Source: Nitrospira defluvii (GTDB lineage: Bacteria > Nitrospirota > Nitrospiria > Nitrospirales > Nitrospiraceae). Taken from it: DNA of 9,536 nt. The translations under genes were made by a program, and so were the position numbers. The stretch spans positions 1 through 9,536 of the forward strand of contig JACQHN010000169.1 of the NCBI GenBank assembly GCA_016199015.1. The letters run 5' to 3'. Under the pieces are notes generated by a model that had not been told where the DNA came from, made no database searches, and saw nothing but the letters and a program-made list of their open reading frames with translations. This document shows, piece by piece, positions 1-6,869 of this stretch. Positions within the stretch are counted from its first letter, which is position 1. Every line of letters starts with the position of its first letter.

Positions 1-1094
1 CCACCAAGCGGCATGTGGCCATCTTGTGGAACAACCTTGGAATCCTTCAGGAAAAGGTCGGCGGAACAGAAGTTTCGGTGAAGGCCTTCAAGAAAGCGGT
101 TTCCCTCGACCCCCAAAACCCGGTTGCCCATCTCAATCTCGCCAATGCCTATTGGGGCCTGCGGGACCCAGCGCTCACGGAAGAGTTCCTGAGGAAAGTG
201 TTGACCCTGGCCCCGGACGAGCCATTCCCGCATGTGGCCCTCGCGGACCTGCTACAAGAGAAAGATCACCTCACAGAGGCCGGCAAACACCTGGCTCTGG
301 CCAAGGAGCGAATCAAGAAGGATCCCGGCCTTCAATCCTATTTGAAGGCGGTCACTGCGAAAGCACATCGCGCCGAGAAGGTTGAGGAAAAGTTTTTCAC
401 TCACAGCAGCGTTCACTTCACGGTCAAATACGACGGCAATGAGGATCCCACGACATGGACCACCGTCCTTGATATCCTCGAAGAGGCCTATCGAGAGGTT
501 GGTCAGAAATTCAATTTTTTCCCTTCAAGACCGATTATTGTGGTTCTCCACACGAAGAATCAGTTCCAAGGCGGCACCGGCAGCCCCACTTGGGCAGACG
601 GTCTGTTCGACCCGATCCTTGGACGCATTCAAATCCCCACGCAAGGAGCCGCCACGGATCTGGCCTGGCTGACACGGGTACTCCGCCACGAGTTTGTCCA
701 TGCTCTACTTCACGAGCAATTGGGAGCAACTGGCGGGGCCATTCCAACCTGGCTTAACGAAGGCTTGGCCATGCAACTGGCCGGTGATCCCTGGCAGGAA
801 TTGAAGGGCATGGTGCCCGGAGAGCACAGCCTGATTCCATTGAATGCGCTTGAAGGCAGTTGGGAAAGCCTACCGGCAGAAAAGGCCAACATTGCCTACA
901 CGGAGGCCAATGCCGCCACACATTATCTGATCGAACGATTCGGCATGCACAAGGTGCACGAAGTGCTCCTCCATTTGAAAGCCCGCCAAACAATCGCCGC
1001 CGCCATGCAGGACAGGCTCCTGCTTTCTTACGACCACTTCCAACAACAATGGGCCGACAGCGTGGGAGGCACGTTGTCCCAGCCGAAGTCTTAA
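1..1094 (+). CDS. TPR protein with C-terminal gluzincin (peptidase MA-like) domain, 5' partial
   Basis: The reading frame is open from base 3 without a stop, and the first residues already sit in a TPR helix, so the gene begins left of the window. The GTG at 15 is probably internal. Numbering from that GTG, residues 1-100 hold about three TPR-like units (for example the stretch ending in SLDPQNPVAHLNLANAY). Residues 125-345 form a peptidase-MA-like domain with HEFVH at 225-229 and WLNEGLA at 246-252. The two His and Glu249 are the expected zinc ligands and Glu226 the catalytic base of gluzincins. Family knowledge suggests a zinc metalloprotease whose TPRs bind a partner or substrate; the substrate is unknown and the location probably envelope-associated. 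The gene ends 3 nt before the stop of the convergent gene at 1098, and no clear terminator hairpin with a U-tract separates them. Confidence 0.85.
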   Translation, partial: TKRHVAILWNNLGILQEKVGGTEVSVKAFKKAVSLDPQNPVAHLNLANAYWGLRDPALTEEFLRKVLTLAPDEPFPHVALADLLQEKDHLTEAGKHLALAKERIKKDPGLQSYLKAVTAKAHRAEKVEEKFFTHSSVHFTVKYDGNEDPTTWTTVLDILEEAYREVGQKFNFFPSRPIIVVLHTKNQFQGGTGSPTWADGLFDPILGRIQIPTQGAATDLAWLTRVLRHEFVHALLHEQLGATGGAIPTWLNEGLAMQLAGDPWQELKGMVPGEHSLIPLNALEGSWESLPAEKANIAYTEANAATHYLIERFGMHKVHEVLLHLKARQTIAAAMQDRLLLSYDHFQQQWADSVGGTLSQPKS

Positions 1095-1097
1095 TCG

Positions 1098-2030
1098 CTA
1101 GCGCAGCGCCGTCCGATAGGTATCAGCTCCCTCTACACCGATAGGGCTCCAAGAAGGAATCGCCTGGGGATAGGCGTTGATGCCTGGGTCACTCGCTGGT
1201 TCCTCAATGCGGTCCAGTTGCTCGAATGAATCCTCCCACAGCAGCGTTCCGGACATGCGGTCGTATGTTCGCACAACCAAATCGAATATATGCCCGATGG
1301 GTTCGTGGATCGGCCTCGCACGTGGCACATCGAAGAGCACCCCTTCCCCCTTGGCCCGTTTTCGATTGCCCGGAGCAAACTGGTCCTGCCACACAAGCCC
1401 CCCAGTAACCGGATTCACGGCTCGGACGGAGAAGAGGGTTTGGAGGGGTTCGTGAACAGCGGCCGAGGTCTGAACTATTGCGGGACTGTTCGGGATGAGT
1501 GCGGCGCCCGCCCTCGTCATTCCTCCTTCACCCAGCTTCAGCAAATTCAATTGCCCTTCCCAGAGAAACCGACCGGTCTCTGCGTCATATACCCGCAACA
1601 TAAACTTTGACTTCCCCTCCGAATCGGTTCCGATGCCGCCGGCAAAGATTCGTCCTTTGTTCTCATCATGTTCAGCCACACCCTCTTCTTTGACATTCAC
1701 ATCGAATGAATCTTCGGACAATATCGCTCCCGTGGGCGCATCATACGTTCGAACCGTAATGGCTGAAGATCCGGCCGCCTGAAACCCAAATGCGGCGGCC
1801 AATACAGGGGAATGAGCAGCCGGCAATTGCGTCACTGTGACAGCATCCATTTCACTGACAGGGACGGTTCCGGTAGGGAAATGATAGGGAGCAGCGATGG
1901 AAGAGGTCGACGCAAGCAGAATGGCAAACACCGGCGACACCAAGTGCGCCAGTCGCCTTTCCTTACATCCAAAGCCCTGCGCCCTCTGACATTTGCCCTG
2001 CCTCCGTCCGATAACCCAAACCGCGAACAT
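1098..2030 (-). CDS. Probable exported protein with four PQQ-like beta-propeller repeats
   Basis: Translation from ATG at 2030 gives 310 residues. Residues 1-27 are basic, followed by a hydrophobic stretch (LVSPVFAILLASTSSIAAP, about 30-48) that looks like a signal peptide with a long n-region. Four related motifs follow at about 92, 144, 202 and 252: VRTYDAPTGAIL, LRVYDAETGRFLW, VRAVNPVTGGLVW and VRTYDRMSGTLLW. Each is followed by an acidic/aromatic strand such as EDSF or DQF. Spacing of 50-58 residues fits one blade per repeat of a PQQ/WD-like propeller. Four blades is fewer than the six to eight of closed propellers, so it may oligomerise or be a partial fold. No catalytic residues are evident; a binding or structural role in the periplasm is inferred. 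The start is uncertain: a TTG at 2138 would add 36 unconvincing residues, and the SD at 2030 is weak. Confidence 0.75.
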   Translation of the reverse strand: MFAVWVIGRRQGKCQRAQGFGCKERRLAHLVSPVFAILLASTSSIAAPYHFPTGTVPVSEMDAVTVTQLPAAHSPVLAAAFGFQAAGSSAITVRTYDAPTGAILSEDSFDVNVKEEGVAEHDENKGRIFAGGIGTDSEGKSKFMLRVYDAETGRFLWEGQLNLLKLGEGGMTRAGAALIPNSPAIVQTSAAVHEPLQTLFSVRAVNPVTGGLVWQDQFAPGNRKRAKGEGVLFDVPRARPIHEPIGHIFDLVVRTYDRMSGTLLWEDSFEQLDRIEEPASDPGINAYPQAIPSWSPIGVEGADTYRTALR

Positions 2031-2198
2031 TTTCCGAAATGTGTATTGGGCCACGTGCGCCTCCCTTGTGTGAGGCGGATTCTCGCCCAGTTCGCACCAT
2101 ACGGTAAATGACACACCGGTCCGGGCTGTCCCCTCCAAAGGCGGGTCTCCGGTGAACTGTTGGCGAGGTTTCGAAACGAAGCCTGGTAGGTCTGCTGT
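2031..2198 (-). other. Intergenic spacer, nothing firm
   Basis: This 168-bp gap lies between the DCC-family gene and the propeller gene, both on the minus strand. It holds a weak CACCGG...CCGGTG arm pair but no convincing terminator, promoter or RNA. Part of it may be the N-terminal coding region of the propeller gene if that gene starts at the TTG at 2138. Confidence 0.4.
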
Positions 2199-2612
2199 TT
2201 ACTGCGGTTTGACAGGTACGGCCCCGAACCAACGATAGCGATTGCGGGCCACGAATCGGTATAGCCGCGAAGCAATCGGCCTGAAAGCGGGTACGGTAAC
2301 AAAAGCTTTCAAGAACCGACCACCGGGAAGGCTGGGGAGTAGCGGCAAAATAGCATCCAGCCCTCGACGAATCTGGCCGTCAGAACCGACCAAGTAGGCC
2401 ACATCTGGGCGCCCAGGCCGATACTCAGGGCCAAGAACCTGTTCGGCCTCCAGGCTTTGATACGGGATGTATCTGACAGAGGCTGATTGGTCTGGGGGAG
2501 ACAGCCGTTCGATTCCTTCCTTGCTCTTCACGCAGAATCGACACTCCTCGTCGTAAATCACCGTGCAGCAATCCTGCTTGAATATCGGGCTGTTCCCTGT
2601 TGCGGTACCCAT
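2199..2612 (-). CDS. DCC-family (DUF393-like) thiol-disulfide oxidoreductase protein
   Basis: This 137-residue protein has the DCC-family layout. An early strand (CTVIYDEECRFC, residues 16-27) ends in a CxxC pair, C24 and C27; the usual family form is close to YDGDCPFC. The C-terminus is RFVARNRYRWFGAVP, matching the basic-aromatic tail common in this family. It lacks a signal peptide and is probably cytoplasmic or membrane-peripheral. The redox role is inferred from the family, whose substrates are poorly known. Two further cysteines (C15, C16) lie just before the motif and are unusual. ATG at 2612 is preferred over a TTG at 2654, because the family domain starts almost at once after it; neither has a strong SD. 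A 168-bp spacer separates it from the next minus-strand gene. Confidence 0.75.
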   Translation of the reverse strand: MGTATGNSPIFKQDCCTVIYDEECRFCVKSKEGIERLSPPDQSASVRYIPYQSLEAEQVLGPEYRPGRPDVAYLVGSDGQIRRGLDAILPLLPSLPGGRFLKAFVTVPAFRPIASRLYRFVARNRYRWFGAVPVKPQ

Positions 2613-2655
2613 AAGAAAGAGCTTATCACCGAGAGCGGTTTGGGGACAAGGCAAC

Positions 2656-2690
2656 TTGCGGTGGACTGAGGCGGCAGCTATAGTGCCGCT
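2656..2690 (+). promoter_or_regulatory. Sigma70-like promoter with dyad, possibly driving a leaderless mRNA
   Basis: A -35-like TTGCGG (2656-2661) and a -10-like TATAGT (2679-2684) are separated by exactly 17 bp. Only six bases follow before the ATG at 2691, so a standard start point would fall on or next to that ATG and give a leaderless transcript. No SD is present at usable distance; the nearest GAGG is 19 nt upstream. An inverted repeat, GCGGCA (2671-2676) with TGCCGC (2684-2689), brackets the -10 box and could be an operator. All of this is sequence-pattern inference. Confidence 0.45.
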
Positions 2691-3107
2691 ATGTCTGCCA
2701 CCCGTTCCGTCATCGCCCTTCTCCTCGCATTGATAGCAGTGGAGGCCAGCCTCTTTATGTTCGGCTCGGCCGTCCCTCTCTCAATCATTAAGGATGGCGT
2801 GCTGTTGGGATTTCTATTCGGGTTTCCGGCGCTGTTGGTGGGAGGACTTCTCGTGATCCGTCAGCAGTGGATCGCCATGGTCGCGGTGATGTACAGCACG
2901 ATCGCACTGGCACTCGACCTGGCGACGATCGTCCAAGAAGCCAGCCAACCGGCCTCCCGCTCAGTGGTGTTGGTACTCACATTGGTGAGCAGCCTGCTGA
3001 ACTTTTTGATCATGATCTTCGGAGGTCGTTGCGCCCTCACTGCCGGGCCGGACGAGCGGCCTCCAGCAGGCCGCCATCCCAATCTTCAGTCCCCGGCTTC
3101 ATCTTGA
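2691..3107 (+). CDS. Small four-helix integral membrane protein, unknown function
   Basis: The 138-residue product has four clear hydrophobic segments at about 6-27, 36-56, 60-80 and 91-111. A short polar C-terminal tail of about 27 residues is rich in Pro, Arg and Ser. No enzymatic motif is visible and I do not recognise the family; a plain inner-membrane protein is the safest call. It is the only plus-strand gene between 1094 and the right edge. Its last 71 bases overlap the 3' end of the convergent methyltransferase gene, so the polar tail is encoded antisense to that gene. The coding nature is supported by the helix pattern and by the promoter-like element immediately upstream. Confidence 0.65.
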   Translation: MSATRSVIALLLALIAVEASLFMFGSAVPLSIIKDGVLLGFLFGFPALLVGGLLVIRQQWIAMVAVMYSTIALALDLATIVQEASQPASRSVVLVLTLVSSLLNFLIMIFGGRCALTAGPDERPPAGRHPNLQSPASS

Positions 3108-4056
3108 TGGGGCTGATCTTCACGTATCCTGCCTCTTTAAGCCACCGAGCGGTATCCCTCAATGAGTAGGTGTTGCCCCGCTCGGTGAAGAGCAGCATGC
3201 TCACGGCGAAAAGGCTTGCTTCTTCCGGATAGAGTCCCTCTCGATCGTGAAGAAATGCATCTTGAATGATCAGTCGTCCACCGGGAGCCAGTGCCGAAAT
3301 GATGCGCCGAAACAACGCCTGGTTTTCGTCGGGCGAATAAATATGGAGCACGTTGGAATACCACACCAGATCGTACTGTCCGGGAAGGTCTTCCTCCATA
3401 AAGTTGAGCGGCAAGTAGGACAGTCGCTTCCGCGCCTTGTGCGTCGCAGCAATTTCTTTCGCCACTTCTAAGGCCGCCGGACGATCACAGATGGTTGCCT
3501 TCAATTTTGGGTAACGTGCCAAGAATGCCATCGCATAGGTCCCGGGCCCGCCGCCAAGATCCAGCAAGGTCCTCACACGACTCAGATTCATCTGCCGTGC
3601 GATTCTTGCCGCCACATCAACCGAGCGATGGTGCATGGCCCAGGCAAACTGATGCCGATAGTCCGCCGCCTCTGGCTCATCGTGATCCACCGGACGCCCG
3701 CATCTCACGGTTTCCGTCAGACGCGACCAATCGGTCCACTGACTCTTCAGCAGCTCTATATAGGCGCCCCGGTAATGGCGATGTTTGGCATTCAACTGTG
3801 TTGCAGCGAAGGAGCTGTTGCGGTAGACATTGCCGCGCTTCTTTAACAGTCCGCCCATCGCCAAGTTCCGGCAGAGAATGTCCAACCCACGCTCGCTCAC
3901 GTCGAGCGTCTCGGCCAGCTTTGCAACAGACCAGGTCCGAGTTGCGATCGCTGTAAAGAGATCTAATTCAAGCGCGGTCACAATCACCCGGGGTAATCGA
4001 TAGGCGGCCAAGGTAGCGCGGAAGGCTTCAATGGTCGTGATGGAGGGAGACGTCAT
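3037..4056 (-). CDS. SAM-dependent O-methyltransferase (PF00891-like) with N-terminal dimerisation/winged-helix domain
   Basis: The 339-residue protein matches the length and two-part architecture of small-molecule O-methyltransferases (acetylserotonin/hydroxyneurosporene type). Residues 10-90 form a helix-turn-helix-like dimerisation domain (TWSVAKLAETLDVSERGLDILCRNLAMGGLL region). Residues 160-335 are the Rossmann domain. Motif I is LDLGGGPGTYA at 165-175, an acidic residue that would contact the cofactor ribose is D191, and NVLHIYSPDE (235-244) carries the His238 that aligns with the catalytic base of this family. APGGRLIIQD (257-266) is a conserved strand. The substrate cannot be told; quinone-like, phenolic or natural-product hydroxyls are typical. 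It is the last gene of the minus-strand run, 27 nt after the 145-residue gene, and its SD is weak, suggesting coupling. Confidence 0.85.
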   Translation of the reverse strand: MTSPSITTIEAFRATLAAYRLPRVIVTALELDLFTAIATRTWSVAKLAETLDVSERGLDILCRNLAMGGLLKKRGNVYRNSSFAATQLNAKHRHYRGAYIELLKSQWTDWSRLTETVRCGRPVDHDEPEAADYRHQFAWAMHHRSVDVAARIARQMNLSRVRTLLDLGGGPGTYAMAFLARYPKLKATICDRPAALEVAKEIAATHKARKRLSYLPLNFMEEDLPGQYDLVWYSNVLHIYSPDENQALFRRIISALAPGGRLIIQDAFLHDREGLYPEEASLFAVSMLLFTERGNTYSLRDTARWLKEAGYVKISPIKMKPGTEDWDGGLLEAARPARQ

Positions 4057-4083
4057 ACAGATGCAAGCACCGTCCGACTCGCG

Positions 4084-4521
4084 CTATGCCAGGTTTTTGA
4101 AGAGATTCTGACACCAGTGCACGGCGGCAACGATCTCGTCAGGCCGCTGAAAGTCGATGCTCTTAAGGAAGATAATGGCGACGAAGTCATCATTCATATC
4201 CGTCTGCTCCACAAAGCCGGCCTTGAGGAGAGTTGGTCGCATTTTTGACACCGCGGGACCCAGAAAATACTTGGCCTGTTTCGCTACTTCATCGGTCCCC
4301 AGATCCTCCGTCGTTCCGTCACACATCAGACTCTTCACATCGTCCATGGCAATTCCGTGTTGACAGAGGAGCTGCCCATCCGACCTGACTTCCAGCAACC
4401 AGCCGTCATCCCCTAGATCCAGAGCGAGGGCTCCTCCAGGTTCCAGTTCATAAAATTGTGGGACGGTTGCGAGCAGATGAGATCGAGCGTGATCCCATGA
4501 TGGGAGGGCGGCGATATTCAT
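4084..4521 (-). CDS. Hypothetical protein, 145 residues
   Basis: I do not recognise this family. The start is ATG at 4521, which overlaps the stop of the upstream TPR gene as ATGA, a classic translational-coupling arrangement; a TTG five codons earlier is less likely. The N-terminal half alternates acidic, glycine-rich and hydrophobic residues in beta-strand fashion (GGALALDLGDDGWLLEV, about 28-44). The middle is helical, and a second strand-like stretch (DDFVAIIFLKSIDF) precedes a C-terminal helix. There is no signal peptide or membrane segment. This mixed alpha/beta build with an acidic surface resembles small chaperone-like folds, but that is only an impression. Coupling to the TPR gene suggests the two products work together. 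Confidence 0.65.
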   Translation of the reverse strand: MNIAALPSWDHARSHLLATVPQFYELEPGGALALDLGDDGWLLEVRSDGQLLCQHGIAMDDVKSLMCDGTTEDLGTDEVAKQAKYFLGPAVSKMRPTLLKAGFVEQTDMNDDFVAIIFLKSIDFQRPDEIVAAVHWCQNLFKNLA

Positions 4522-5342
4522 GCGCGTGACCGCCAAGGTTGGGGAGTCGGATTCTCTGCAGCCAGACGCGCACGAAGACGTTCGAGTCTGGTGGTGTTCT
4601 CGGCTAATTTGGGAAGATCGTACTTTCGGTCCATGCGCACAACTTGCTCCAACAACTCAACCGCCATTTGCAACTGACCGAGGTCCTCGTAACATTGAGC
4701 CAAGACGTAACGAGCTCCGCCTGTACGTAACTCATCGCGACTCCGCTCTGCAATCGATTGGCTGGTATGGCAGCAGGCGATGGCATCTTCATATCGCTTT
4801 TGGATGGCAAAGGTTCGTCCCATCATTCGCCAGGCATCGGCGACACCCCCTTGATTGTTCAGGCGACGCATAAGCACCAGGGACTGCTCATAGTGCCGAA
4901 GGGCGTCCTCAAACTGGCCGGTTTCGCGCGCCACAAGGCCTAGATCGGAAAACAATACAGCCTTCCCCAATTCATCATGCACGCGCGTCATGATGTCGAG
5001 GGCTTCTAGATAGTACGCTCTGGCACGTTCCCATTCGCCGGCATCGGCGCGCAAATTCCCAAGATTGGCCAGGGTCGTCCCGATACCCTTCTCGTCTCCA
5101 AGGACCTTCTGCAGCTCCAGCACTTCTTGGTAATAACTCTGTGCCGACTCGCGACGACCACTGACCGCGCAGATATTACCAAGATTGCCCAACGTGGCGC
5201 TTAATGCTCGATGGTCGCCCGTCAAGCGATCACACTCCAACGCTTTCGCATAACAGGCATAGGCATCCGTGTAATGCCCACGCGCGAAATGCTCGTTGCC
5301 TTGACGATTGAGTTCCTCTGAGAGTCCGTTTCGAAGCGCCAT
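4518..5342 (-). CDS. Tetratricopeptide-repeat protein, six 40-residue repeats
   Basis: The 274-residue protein is almost wholly TPR. Repeats begin near residues 10, 48, 88, 128, 168 and 208. Repeats two to six run on an exact 40-residue period rather than 34, with LGNLG, LANLG, FSDLG, WRMMG and YVLAQ at matching positions. The longer period is typical of TPR_12/kinesin-light-chain-like arrays. The N-terminal unit has the classic NRQGNEHFARGHYTDAYACYAKAL pattern. The C-terminus is a basic, proline-containing tail. No signal peptide is seen, so a cytoplasmic scaffold or adaptor is inferred. Its ATG follows the stop of the metallo-beta-lactamase-fold gene by 6 nt, the SD-like AGGGGA lies across that stop, and its own stop overlaps the next start, so it is embedded in the operon. 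Confidence 0.88.
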   Translation of the reverse strand: MALRNGLSEELNRQGNEHFARGHYTDAYACYAKALECDRLTGDHRALSATLGNLGNICAVSGRRESAQSYYQEVLELQKVLGDEKGIGTTLANLGNLRADAGEWERARAYYLEALDIMTRVHDELGKAVLFSDLGLVARETGQFEDALRHYEQSLVLMRRLNNQGGVADAWRMMGRTFAIQKRYEDAIACCHTSQSIAERSRDELRTGGARYVLAQCYEDLGQLQMAVELLEQVVRMDRKYDLPKLAENTTRLERLRARLAAENPTPQPWRSRA

Positions 5343-5348
5343 CGTCCC

Positions 5349-5945
5349 CTATGCCTGCAGCGCCTGCTCCACTGCTTGTTTGGCTCCAACCAAGATGCTA
5401 GCGCCATCCCCGACAAGAATCGAGTCGAAGTTGTATTTCAGCAAGCGCCGAAGCCCTTCTTTCGCCTTGGCCGCGTCACTGTATTTCTCTGGTGCCAACA
5501 GATTCAAGGATCCCGCCGGTTTTCCGATCAGCGCATCGCCGATGATGAGCACGCCTTTCCCCTGCTGAATATATAAGGCCGATTCACCGGGGGATTTCTG
5601 ATCGTTGAGCTGAATGACCCAAATACCACCGGGTAAGAGTTCGCCATCCTTGAAAGTCCTGGTCGGCTTCAGGTCCATTTGCACCGCATCGGCATCAGGT
5701 ATCTGCACCTGGCAACGAAACTCAGCCTGATACGTCGCCGCCTCCCGAGCATGGTCCCGATTGGTGACGATAATGTAGTCGAGGCCCCCCTGGCGCCGAA
5801 TAAATGTGCTGGCCTCAGCCGTCATGGGTGGCGGATCAATGACGATCTTGTGCTCACCAACGTTGAGAAACAGCCCATTGAAATCGATCTGCTTCTCTTC
5901 GGAGAACCAAGACCATTGCCAAATACCCGAAAGGAGCTGTTTCAC
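5349..5945 (-). CDS. Metallo-beta-lactamase-fold protein with degenerate metal-binding motif
   Basis: This 198-residue product (GTG start at 5945) has the strand order of a compact metallo-beta-lactamase-fold domain. An N-terminal hairpin contains GLFLNVGEHKIVIDPPP. TNRDHAREA (61-69) stands where HxHxDH is expected. SPGESALYI (118-126) corresponds to the usual PGHS segment, IGDALIG (135-141) to the GDxx loop, and VGDGASI (178-184) to the final GHG. Only the DH pair (D64, H65) and D137 of the normal ligands survive; the two leading His and the later His are replaced. Either zinc binding is altered or the protein has become a non-hydrolytic binder. The subfamily with a TNxDH-type motif is known to me only vaguely. 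It lies 21 nt after the 79-residue gene with a weak GAGG, and 6 nt before the TPR gene. Confidence 0.75.
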   Translation of the reverse strand: MKQLLSGIWQWSWFSEEKQIDFNGLFLNVGEHKIVIDPPPMTAEASTFIRRQGGLDYIIVTNRDHAREAATYQAEFRCQVQIPDADAVQMDLKPTRTFKDGELLPGGIWVIQLNDQKSPGESALYIQQGKGVLIIGDALIGKPAGSLNLLAPEKYSDAAKAKEGLRRLLKYNFDSILVGDGASILVGAKQAVEQALQA

Positions 5946-5966
5946 GGTCGCCTCGGACTATCGGAA

Positions 5967-6206
5967 TTATAACGCTGCAATCGCATCCTGCAGGGTCTTC
6001 GTGACCTTCGCGCGGATGCCGGCTTCGCTGGGAAGATCGATAATATCGTCTTCTGACACGGTAATAAATTTACGATTCGGGCCTTTCGTCAGAGATATGA
6101 GGAACATGCTGTTCGTCGGCTTCGTCGGAATCACGACCTCAACGGCCCCGCTAATCCCCTGTACCACTTCGAGAAACTTCTGTTTACCTTCTTCCCACTC
6201 GTCCAT
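5967..6206 (-). CDS. Hypothetical small protein, 79 residues
   Basis: The start at ATG 6206 (MDEWEEGKQKF...) is supported by an AGAGGA-like SD 4-5 nt upstream and by placement 17 nt after the redoxin stop. A longer in-frame reading to 6329 would run through the redoxin gene and is rejected. The product has an acidic amphipathic N-terminus, a central beta-rich portion (AVEVVIPTKPTNSMFLISL and KFITVSEDDIIDL) and a C-terminal helix. No cysteines, signal peptide or known motif are visible and I do not recognise the family. Its position between redoxin and metallo-beta-lactamase-fold genes suggests a shared pathway. Confidence 0.7.
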   Translation of the reverse strand: MDEWEEGKQKFLEVVQGISGAVEVVIPTKPTNSMFLISLTKGPNRKFITVSEDDIIDLPSEAGIRAKVTKTLQDAIAAL

Positions 6207-6223
6207 GGATCCTCTTTTCCCGT

Positions 6224-6769
6224 TTACATGGCCCCTGCACCCGCAGCCGGCACGGTCGCTAACAGTTTTTCTACCTCTTGTATGATCACGTCGGCGCCGG
6301 CCAGTTCCATATTGCCCACGCGTTGCCACCTGATCACACCTTGCTGATCGATTACATACACGTTGGGGATGAACTTCCCGCCGCCATAGAGTTTGTCGGT
6401 GGCCTTGTTCGGGTCAAGCAAGTACGGATACGTGACCTTGACCGGAAACGCGCTCAGAAACTCGCCCACGTCGCGTTTGGAATTCCCGGAGGAATTGATG
6501 CCAACAACGGCGACGTTTTTTCCCACCAGGGCTTCATGAACCTTTTGCAAATTAGTCCCTTGCATCATACAGGGGTCGCAGATATGGAACAGTCCCAGCA
6601 CGACCACCTTGCCCTTTAGGTTCTCGAGCGAAAGGGCATCGCCCGTGATTGACGTCAAAGCAAACGCCGGCGCCTTCTCACCCACCTTGAAGAATCCAGC
6701 GGCCCAGATCAGATGCGTCGCCCAGAAGGGTGCCAGTGCGATTACCACAGCTATTAACGTGCGCTTCAT
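6224..6769 (-). CDS. Exported TlpA/ResA-like thioredoxin-fold protein (AhpC/TSA-redoxin superfamily)
   Basis: The 181-residue protein begins with a signal peptide (MKRTLIAVVIALAPFWATHLIWA, cleavage or anchor near 23-25). A redoxin domain follows: GEKAPAFALTSITGD (30-44), LKGKVVVLGLFHICDPC (51-67) with active-site CDPC at 64-67, VAVVGINSSG (87-95), and the cis-proline loop KFIPNVYVID (132-141, P135). The CDPC dipeptide and the missing Trp before the first Cys distinguish it from the usual WCxPC of TlpA. A periplasmic thiol-disulfide or peroxide-related role is inferred. SD AAGGAGGT lies 4 nt before the ATG. It is the first gene of the six-gene minus-strand run and has its own promoter-like element upstream. 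Confidence 0.85.
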   Translation of the reverse strand: MKRTLIAVVIALAPFWATHLIWAAGFFKVGEKAPAFALTSITGDALSLENLKGKVVVLGLFHICDPCMMQGTNLQKVHEALVGKNVAVVGINSSGNSKRDVGEFLSAFPVKVTYPYLLDPNKATDKLYGGGKFIPNVYVIDQQGVIRWQRVGNMELAGADVIIQEVEKLLATVPAAGAGAM

Positions 6770-6773
6770 CAGA

Positions 6774-6834
6774 ACCTCCTTCCTGGAGCCGAACCGTCGA
6801 GAGAGGAAGCAACCTTCCTCGCAATTCCTTCCTC
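6774..6834 (-). repeat. Reiterated GAGGAAGG elements upstream of the redoxin start
   Basis: Read on the minus strand, GAGGAAGG occurs at 6834-6827 and again at 6820-6813, and AGGAAGG recurs at 6784-6778 where it runs into the true SD (6781-6774). The extra copies are SD-like and sit in the inferred 5' untranslated region. They could be ribosome standby sites or a purine-rich regulator target, or simple drift. Confidence 0.4.
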
Positions 6835-6839
6835 AGCAT

Positions 6840-6859
6840 TCAACAGCGAACACTGTTGA
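6840..6859 (-). promoter_or_regulatory. Dyad/hairpin in the redoxin 5' untranslated region
   Basis: TCAACAG and CTGTTGA form a perfect 7-bp inverted repeat around a 6-nt loop, lying just downstream of the inferred -10 box at 6870-6875. Its place next to the promoter fits an operator or a 5' mRNA hairpin. No U-tract follows, so it is not an evident terminator. Confidence 0.4.
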
Positions 6860-6869
6860 TACAAGAGGC

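Noticed and set aside
1095..1103. CGCTAGCG palindrome between the convergent genes as a bidirectional terminator
   Set aside because: Only eight bases with no loop or T-run; probably coincidental.
2105..2160. CACCGG...CCGGTG arms as a terminator after the DCC gene
   Set aside because: The arms are only 6 bp, far apart, and not followed by a U-tract.
1832..2302. Minus-strand open frame of 156 codons across the spacer between the DCC and propeller genes
   Set aside because: It overlaps both supported genes in another frame and its composition is unlike a folded protein.
3495..3956. Plus-strand open frame of 153 codons
   Set aside because: Antisense shadow of the methyltransferase gene; the product is dominated by Arg, Ser and Pro, as expected from reading the opposite strand.
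5966..5976. TATAAT-like box before the MBL-fold gene
   Set aside because: It overlaps the stop of the 79-residue gene and has no -35 partner at usable distance; read-through from the operon promoter is simpler.
5806..6285. Plus-strand open frame of 159 codons
   Set aside because: Antisense to the MBL-fold and 79-residue genes, which fit the operon and have better composition and starts.
6207..6329. N-terminal extension of the 79-residue protein to 6329
   Set aside because: It would run through the end of the redoxin gene in another frame; the ATG at 6206 has an SD and sits 17 nt after the redoxin stop.
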